From the NCBI GenBank assembly GCA_024641705.1, contig JAHECO010000036.1:1-38778 (forward strand): a stretch of 38,778 bases of DNA. The letters run 5' to 3'. The notes under the pieces are model-generated. The model did not search any database and was not told the DNA's origin. It saw only the letters and a list, made by a program, of their open reading frames with translations. Shown piece after piece: positions 34,174 to 38,778 of this stretch (position 1 is its first letter; the number at the start of each line of letters is the position of its first letter). The stretch comes from Candidatus Kryptoniota bacterium. GTDB lineage: Bacteria > Bacteroidota > Ignavibacteria > Kryptoniales > JAKASW01. Position numbers and translations under genes: made by a program.

Positions 34174-37143
34174 ATGACCACGGACAAGAAAAATATCCTG
34201 TCGCTTCTGAGTAAGTATCAGGCTTTGCTAATCGAGAACGATAAGCTGAGGGCGGAGGTCGAGACGCTCAAAGTCCAGCTCACGGCTCTCGGTCATCCAA
34301 ACGACTTAGCAATAGGGAAAGTTGAAACGGCGAGTGCCGGAAGTATATCCGGAATTCCGAACGAGGCTCTAACCGACGCCGTCAGGACGAATTCGGATCG
34401 AAAAGTGAATCAGCAGAGCGGGTCTGAAGATAAGATAGAGCTCTTTATGTCGCTCTTTAAAGGAAGAACCGATGTCTATGCAAAGAGATGGCAAAATTCA
34501 AAAGGGAAATCCGGATTCTCGCCTGCCTGTCTCAATGAATGGAAGCCTGGTATCTGCAACAAACCGCGAATCAAATGCTACGAGTGCAGTAGCAAGTCTT
34601 TCGAGATTTTGAATGACAGAGTCGTTGAAGAGCATCTCAAGGGAAAGATTGTAGCCGGACTATATCCTATGTGCCATGATGACACCTGTTACTTGCTGGC
34701 AATCGACTTCGACGATGACGGTTGGCAAAAAGACATTTCGGTGTTGAGACACGTATGCTCCGAATTGAACATCCCAGTTGCGGCGGAACGGTCGCGTTCA
34801 GGCAACGGCGCTCACCTCTGGTTCTTCTTTCAAGATCCGATACCGGCAGCTTCGGCCCGAAAGTTCGGATCGGCCCTGCTGACCTATTCGATGAACAAGA
34901 GACATGAAATCGGGTTCAAGTCCTATGACAGATTCTTTCCCAATCAGGACACTATGCCGAAAGGAGGATTCGGCAACCTGATTGCACTTCCCTTGCAGAA
35001 GGAACCGCGGAAGAAGGAGAACAGCGTTTTCATCGATGAGCATTTTGAGCAGTATCTCGACCAGTGGGATTTCTTAAGTTCGGTGAGGAGACTATCAGAA
35101 GATGAAGTCGGTTCATTGACGAAAACACTCTCTATCTTTGGAGCTGAAAATGATCTTGGGATATTGAGAAAGGATGAAAGCGAGACAAAAAGACCATGGC
35201 AGAGGGTACCGGCAATCTCGTTGAAGAAGGATGATTTTCCGGAGAAACCGAGCGTTGTAAAGGCAAACATGATTTATGTTTTGAAGGAAGGTATTTCCCA
35301 AAGGGGATTGGACGCGTTAAAACGGTTGGCGGCATTTAAGAACCCGGAATTTTATAAAGCTCAGGCGATGCGTTTGCCGATTTACAACAAGCCGAGAATT
35401 ATATCTTGCTCCGATGAGACGGACGAGTATCTATGCCTTCCCCGGGGCTGTCTGCCGGAGGTCCAGGCCTTATTGAGCAAACTAAATCTCGAACCGATCA
35501 TCTCAGATGAAACCAATCGTGGCAGGAGTATCGATATCGAGTTTAATGGGACGCTGAGAGATGAACAGCTTGCGGCACTAAGTGAGTTGATGAAATATGA
35601 CAACGGCGTGTTGGCTGCTGCAACGGCATTCGGCAAAACTGTAGTAGCTGCAAAACTGATAGCAGAGAGGAAAACGAGCACACTCGTATTAGTCCACAGG
35701 AAACAACTGCTTTTGCAATGGGTAAAGAAGCTATCAGAGTTCCTAACTATCAAAGAAGTAGTCCCTCAACCGGAGAAGAAGCGCGGGAGACCGAAGCGAC
35801 TCTCACTAATAGGCCAAATTGGTGGAGGCAGAGATAGTCCAACCGGTATAGTCGATGTCGGAATCATGCAATCTCTTTACAGAGACAATGAGGTCTCCGA
35901 GCGGGTGAGGAATTATGGTATGGTCATTCTGGATGAGTGCCACCACGTCCCAGCCTTCAGTTTTGAGCAGGTTCTCAAGAACGTTCACGCCCGATACGTA
36001 TACGGGTTGACTGCGACGCCGGTGAGGTTAGACGGGCATCATCCAATTATATTCATGCACTGCGGACCGATCAGATACAAAGCGGATGCAAAGACCCAGT
36101 TGGAGCAGTCGCCGTTCGATCACTACGTGATCCCAAGATTTACCAGTTTCATAATTCCTGTTGATAGTAACGTATCGGTTTCGGACAGAAAAGAACCCGG
36201 CATCCAAGAGATCTATTCCGAGTTAGCGGCCAGCGAAATGCGGAATAGGCTCATAGCCAATGACGTAATAGCGAATCATGAGGCTGGCAGGAGTTCGCTT
36301 GTGCTGACCGAAAGGACGTCCCATGTTGAAACACTTGCAGGCATGATAAGCGAGAGGGTAGCGGACGTAATTCCGCTGACAGGCAAATACGGGACCAGGC
36401 GAACCAGGGAAGCCCTGCAAAAGATTTCCGATGCACCTCAACGAAATCCTTTGACCATAGTAGCAACGGGGAAATATATAGGTGAAGGTTTTGATGAGCC
36501 ACGCCTCGATACCCTGTTCCTGGCCATGCCAATCTCCTGGAAAGGAACTTTGCAGCAATACGTAGGCAGGTTACACCGAACACACGAAAACAAGAAAGAG
36601 GTTCAAGTTTACGACTATGTCGATACGCATGTACGAATGTTTGAAAAGATGTACAACAAGCGACTCAGCGGATATGCTTCATTTGGATATAAAACCAAAG
36701 GTGACGGGGCGGCGCCGGAAGCCGCGAATTTCATTTTCGACACGAGCAGTTTCTATCCGGTTTACTGCGGCGACATTGATAATGCATACGGGAACATTTT
36801 CATAATCAGTCCCTTCGTTTTGAGAAGGCGGATAATGAACTTCCGTGAGCATTTAAGAAAGGCGATTGATATGAACATAAAGGTGACGATGATGACGAGG
36901 CCATGCGAGGACTTCAAGGAGAAGGATAGGCCGCAATTGCGTGGGACCTTAGATATTTTGCGAAACGACGGTGTCAATCTGTTATTCAAATCAGGAGTAC
37001 ATCAGAAATTTGCAGTTATAGATGAACGTATTGTTTGGTATGGGAGCATAAACCTTCTGAGTTTCGGCACTGCTGAGGAGACCATGATGAGGCTGGAGAG
37101 CTCCAACATTGCAAGCGAGTTGTTGAAGAGCGTTGGGCTTTGA
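34174..37143 (+). CDS. TOTE-type conflict protein: AEP primase - SF2 helicase - HKD nuclease fusion
   Basis: 989 residues. A short N-terminal coiled coil (~8-40) is followed by a Cys cluster (C119, C128, C135, C138) in the GYSPACLNEW-type segment (here SGFSPACLNEW), then an archaeo-eukaryotic primase domain: LAIDFDDDGW (Asp178, Asp180), SRSGNGAHLWFF (His214), NLIALPLQ. Residues ~455-830 are an SF2 helicase: Walker A ATAFGKT (Lys488), DECHH (Asp587), YGLTATPVR, QQYVGRLHR. The C-terminal part has one HKD motif HQKFAVID (His943, Lys945, Asp950), a phospholipase D-like nuclease. The primase-helicase layout matches proteins named 'TOTE conflict system archaeo-eukaryotic primase domain'. One HKD motif per chain implies dimerisation if active. 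The A/T-rich composition differs from the core region, suggesting transfer. Role in anti-element defence is inferred. Confidence 0.88.
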   Translation: MTTDKKNILSLLSKYQALLIENDKLRAEVETLKVQLTALGHPNDLAIGKVETASAGSISGIPNEALTDAVRTNSDRKVNQQSGSEDKIELFMSLFKGRTDVYAKRWQNSKGKSGFSPACLNEWKPGICNKPRIKCYECSSKSFEILNDRVVEEHLKGKIVAGLYPMCHDDTCYLLAIDFDDDGWQKDISVLRHVCSELNIPVAAERSRSGNGAHLWFFFQDPIPAASARKFGSALLTYSMNKRHEIGFKSYDRFFPNQDTMPKGGFGNLIALPLQKEPRKKENSVFIDEHFEQYLDQWDFLSSVRRLSEDEVGSLTKTLSIFGAENDLGILRKDESETKRPWQRVPAISLKKDDFPEKPSVVKANMIYVLKEGISQRGLDALKRLAAFKNPEFYKAQAMRLPIYNKPRIISCSDETDEYLCLPRGCLPEVQALLSKLNLEPIISDETNRGRSIDIEFNGTLRDEQLAALSELMKYDNGVLAAATAFGKTVVAAKLIAERKTSTLVLVHRKQLLLQWVKKLSEFLTIKEVVPQPEKKRGRPKRLSLIGQIGGGRDSPTGIVDVGIMQSLYRDNEVSERVRNYGMVILDECHHVPAFSFEQVLKNVHARYVYGLTATPVRLDGHHPIIFMHCGPIRYKADAKTQLEQSPFDHYVIPRFTSFIIPVDSNVSVSDRKEPGIQEIYSELAASEMRNRLIANDVIANHEAGRSSLVLTERTSHVETLAGMISERVADVIPLTGKYGTRRTREALQKISDAPQRNPLTIVATGKYIGEGFDEPRLDTLFLAMPISWKGTLQQYVGRLHRTHENKKEVQVYDYVDTHVRMFEKMYNKRLSGYASFGYKTKGDGAAPEAANFIFDTSSFYPVYCGDIDNAYGNIFIISPFVLRRRIMNFREHLRKAIDMNIKVTMMTRPCEDFKEKDRPQLRGTLDILRNDGVNLLFKSGVHQKFAVIDERIVWYGSINLLSFGTAEETMMRLESSNIASELLKSVGL

Positions 37144-37155
37144 GCTAGAACAGGG

Positions 37156-37183
37156 TTGACATGGATGATAACTTGGATATACT
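37156..37183 (+). promoter_or_regulatory. Sigma-70-like promoter of the AbiE pair
   Basis: Consensus TTGACA (37156-37161) and TATACT (37178-37183) with a 16-bp spacer, 12 bp after the primase-helicase stop. Transcription would begin near 37190 and place the palindrome at 37232-37280 in the leader. Confidence 0.6.
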
Positions 37184-37231
37184 TTTCTCCCCGCGGCCGG
37201 GTATATAACGGGCATGGAAGTGTACCGACCT

Positions 37232-37280
37232 TGGTTCTTTTCCTCCGCACCTTAATATTATGTGCGGTAAATTAGAACCA
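37232..37280. promoter_or_regulatory. 49-bp nested palindrome abutting the AbiEi start codon
   Basis: TGGTTCT-N6-CCGCAC-N11-GTGCGG-N6-AGAACCA, exactly symmetric about position 37256, ending one base before the ATG at 37282. AbiEi proteins are known to repress their own operon by binding inverted repeats, so this is a candidate operator. As RNA it would also fold over the ribosome-binding region, where no clear Shine-Dalgarno sequence is visible. Confidence 0.6.
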
Positions 37281-37281
37281 G

Positions 37282-37881
37282 ATGACAAACAGGGAAATAG
37301 TCAAATATTTCAAGTCAAACGGCGGCTATGCTCGCATGAGCGAGCTCAAGGCAGCTGGGATTCACACCAGGGCCATAAGAGACCTCTATGATTCCGGGAC
37401 GATCGCCAAGGTGAAACCCGGCCTGTATCGGCTTGCCAGCATAGCACCCAGCAGCGAGTCGGGCATGGTTGAAATCTGTCTCGCTATGCCGAAAGCCGTT
37501 GTCTGCCTCGCGTCAGCTCTCTCATTCCACGGACTCACGACATTCATACCAACAAAGATAAGTGTGGCGATACCGAGGGACTCAAAGCCCAATAGAATTG
37601 AGTCGACTCCGACTGAGATTTTCTACTTCTCGCCCGAACAACACAAGGCTGGCATTAAGCAGCACAAGACGCGAACGGGAGCGATAAGAATCTATGGGCC
37701 GGAGAAAACAGTCTGCGATATGTTCCGGTATAGGAACAAAATCGGCATCGACCTTGCCGCTGAAGGCCTGAGAGAATACCTGCGCAACTCCAAGAGGGAC
37801 GTCAAGGCTCTCATGAAATTTGCAGAGATATGCAGGGTGAAGCAGATTGTATCGCAGTACACCAAGGCGATTCTCGGATGA
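37282..37881 (+). CDS. AbiEi-family antitoxin of a type IV toxin-antitoxin system
   Basis: 199 residues. An N-terminal winged-helix domain (EIVKYFKSNGGYARMSELKA ... AIRDLYDSGTIAKVKPGLYRLA) is followed by the AbiEi C-terminal region (VCLASALSFHGLTTFIP, RIYGPEKTVCDMFRYRNKIG, AAEGLREYL). AbiEi proteins repress their operon and counteract the AbiEii nucleotidyltransferase toxin without direct complex formation. Full length for the family. ATGA overlap (37878-37881) with the toxin gene is the usual AbiE arrangement. Confidence 0.9.
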   Translation: MTNREIVKYFKSNGGYARMSELKAAGIHTRAIRDLYDSGTIAKVKPGLYRLASIAPSSESGMVEICLAMPKAVVCLASALSFHGLTTFIPTKISVAIPRDSKPNRIESTPTEIFYFSPEQHKAGIKQHKTRTGAIRIYGPEKTVCDMFRYRNKIGIDLAAEGLREYLRNSKRDVKALMKFAEICRVKQIVSQYTKAILG

Positions 37882-38345
37882 AGCAGCCTGCCAGAAACAT
37901 TCCAGCCTCCGTTCTTGCCCGTCTCAAAAACCTGGCAGACAAAGACAAAATTGATTTCAACTTCCTGCTATTGAGATACCTTCAGGAAAGGTTGATCGCC
38001 CGGGTTGCTATCTCTAAATACTCAAGCAAATTTCTGCTCAAGGGTGGACTCCTCCTGGTCTCCTTTGACGTTGAAAAGGCAAGACCTACGAGAGATATCG
38101 ACTTTCTTGCAAGAGGAATTCAGAATCAGCCAGAGGCTCTTAGAACGATATTCTCCGAAATTGTGACAAGCGAATTGGCTGACGGTGTGCAATTCGTTTC
38201 GGAATCTATTAAAGTTGAGGTTATCGGAGAGCTGGCGGAGTACAATGGAGTCTCTTATAACCCGCATTGCGACGATGCTCTCAAAGCAAGAATAATGGTA
38301 TTGAGCAAAGATGTGAGGGTTCTTTTCTTCGCGAACAGATTGTAA
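37878..38345 (+). pseudogene. AbiEii-like nucleotidyltransferase toxin, C-terminally truncated
   Basis: 155 residues starting at the ATG overlapping the antitoxin stop; the frame upstream to 37830 is antitoxin shadow. It contains the N-terminal family signatures FLLKGGLLL and KARPTRDIDFLARG (nucleotidyltransferase motif region), then EVIGELAEYNGV. Family members are usually about 280-300 residues and continue after this point with a 'RLQIDIGFGD'-type acidic motif. Here the protein instead ends with an unrelated ~30-residue tail (HCDDALKARIMVLSKDVRVL) and no AbiEii-like coding follows. The missing acidic residue and C-terminal half make it probably non-toxic. A novel short variant is the alternative. 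Confidence 0.7.
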
Positions 38346-38660
38346 TTATTGTATATGAGAATCAAGGGGCGATTCGGACGGTATGAGACAAATACGTCCG
38401 CCGTGATGCCGTTGGCGACGAAGCGACTAGAGCCACTAACGCAGGCAGACAAGCAGTCTGGATTTTAGCTCAGTGAGTTTCTTGTCTGGTCTTGCTTAAA
38501 GTCGGTGAAGACGACTGACCATGTGGCATATTTGTGGAATAAGCCCACGAGTCAACGCTCGTCTGAGAAGAAGGAAAGAATGAATCCTGCAATCTGTGAT
38601 GCATTGCAGGATTTTGGTGTCAGGCTGGTAGGATCGAACCTGTGGCGCCCTGCTTATCTA
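38346..38660. other. 315-bp noncoding stretch with several stem-loops
   Basis: No convincing gene. Inverted repeats CAGAC-AAGCA-GTCTG (near 38447-38461) and ACGAG-N6-CTCGT (near 38549), plus the perfect 11-bp hairpin annotated separately. Near 38616-38647 the minus strand contains GGTTCGATCC and ends in CACCA, like a tRNA 3' part. Confidence 0.5.
38583..38615 (+). terminator. Perfect 11-bp hairpin followed by TTTT
   Basis: AATCCTGCAAT (38583-38593) pairs perfectly with ATTGCAGGATT (38603-38613) around a 9-nt loop, with T residues continuing to 38615. It could terminate the AbiE transcript. Confidence 0.5.
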
Positions 38661-38778
38661 GGAGCCTGTCGGAGAACCATGATAATGGCATGAGGGTTGC
38701 GTAATTTTGGGATGAAAGAGAAAGGCAGAGATGAGAAAGTTTAGAGAATACAACATGGATCAGATGTTACTGTTGCAG
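38661..38778 (+). mobile_element. Left end of an IS1182-family-like insertion sequence (cut by window end)
   Basis: GGAGCCTGTCGGAGAACC at 38661-38678 resembles terminal inverted repeats of IS1182-type elements. It is followed 52 bp later by a transposase start whose sequence fits that family. The exact left boundary and target duplication cannot be fixed without the right end. Confidence 0.55.
38731..38778 (+). CDS. IS1182-family transposase, N-terminal 16 residues (partial)
   Basis: MRKFREYNMDQMLLLQ and then the window ends. The opening 'M+KFREYN.+Q..LLP'-like pattern is typical of IS1182-family DDE transposases. AAAGG lies ~6 nt upstream. Only 16 residues are visible, so the family call rests on this signature and the adjacent terminal-repeat-like sequence. 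Confidence 0.6.
   Translation, partial: MRKFREYNMDQMLLLQ

Noticed and set aside
38600-38660. Complete tRNA gene on the minus strand
   Set aside because: Only a T-loop and CACCA-like end are present; the T-stem does not pair and no D- or anticodon arm of proper length is found upstream.
38505-38693. 62-codon plus-strand open frame near the right end
   Set aside because: It runs through the terminator-like hairpin and into the IS end, with no recognisable product.

Overview
The window is a GC-rich chromosomal segment most likely from a Bacteroidota/Chlorobiota-lineage bacterium, probably Ignavibacteria or a close relative. The evidence is two secreted proteins ending in Por/T9SS-type sorting domains (NYPNPFNP ... 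VYNVLGQEVA ... LPSGVYFYRL), a DUF4905 protein, TonB-dependent transport, and several signal-peptide-bearing beta-rich envelope proteins. Taxonomy is inferred from these families only.

Layout. 1-2900: a secreted S9 peptidase with a clear terminator, then a DUF2721 membrane protein. 2951-16842: a DNA-processing neighbourhood, comprising a DEDDy exonuclease overlapping an AddA-like helicase-nuclease, and further on RmuC overlapping an AddB-like nuclease, with a DUF58 protein before RmuC. This neighbourhood is interrupted on the opposite strand by an iron module (7300-11179): outer-membrane-type barrel protein, fur, feoA, feoB and a 33-residue FeoB-associated Cys-rich membrane peptide that overlaps feoB. 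Two copies of an inverted repeat (ATTTAGA-N5-TCTAAAT type) sit at the fur and barrel-protein promoters and look like Fur operators. 16912-20738: DUF4905 protein, a 12-Asp-box T9SS cargo protein and a small exported protein, all on the minus strand. 20969-33016: HExxH metallopeptidase coupled to a YggS-type PLP protein, an outer-membrane-like protein, an S9-like esterase, a serine beta-lactamase-fold hydrolase, and a lipoprotein / TonB-dependent receptor / Asp-box T9SS protein operon.

33100-38778 is different: more A/T-rich by eye and carrying conflict-system genes. A 989-residue protein joins a cysteine cluster, an archaeo-eukaryotic-type primase, an SF2 helicase and an HKD (phospholipase D-like) nuclease, as in TOTE conflict systems. 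To its left, divergently oriented, an AbiEi-like antitoxin-domain gene has been fused out of frame to a DUF6577-like gene that lacks its N-terminus. To its right is an AbiEi/AbiEii type IV toxin-antitoxin pair with a strong-looking promoter and a 49-bp nested palindrome at the start codon, but with a truncated toxin. Stem-loops, a tRNA-3'-end-like sequence and the beginning of an IS1182-type element follow. I read this as a decaying defence island whose most intact component is the primase-helicase-nuclease.

No CRISPR array, rRNA or complete tRNA was seen.
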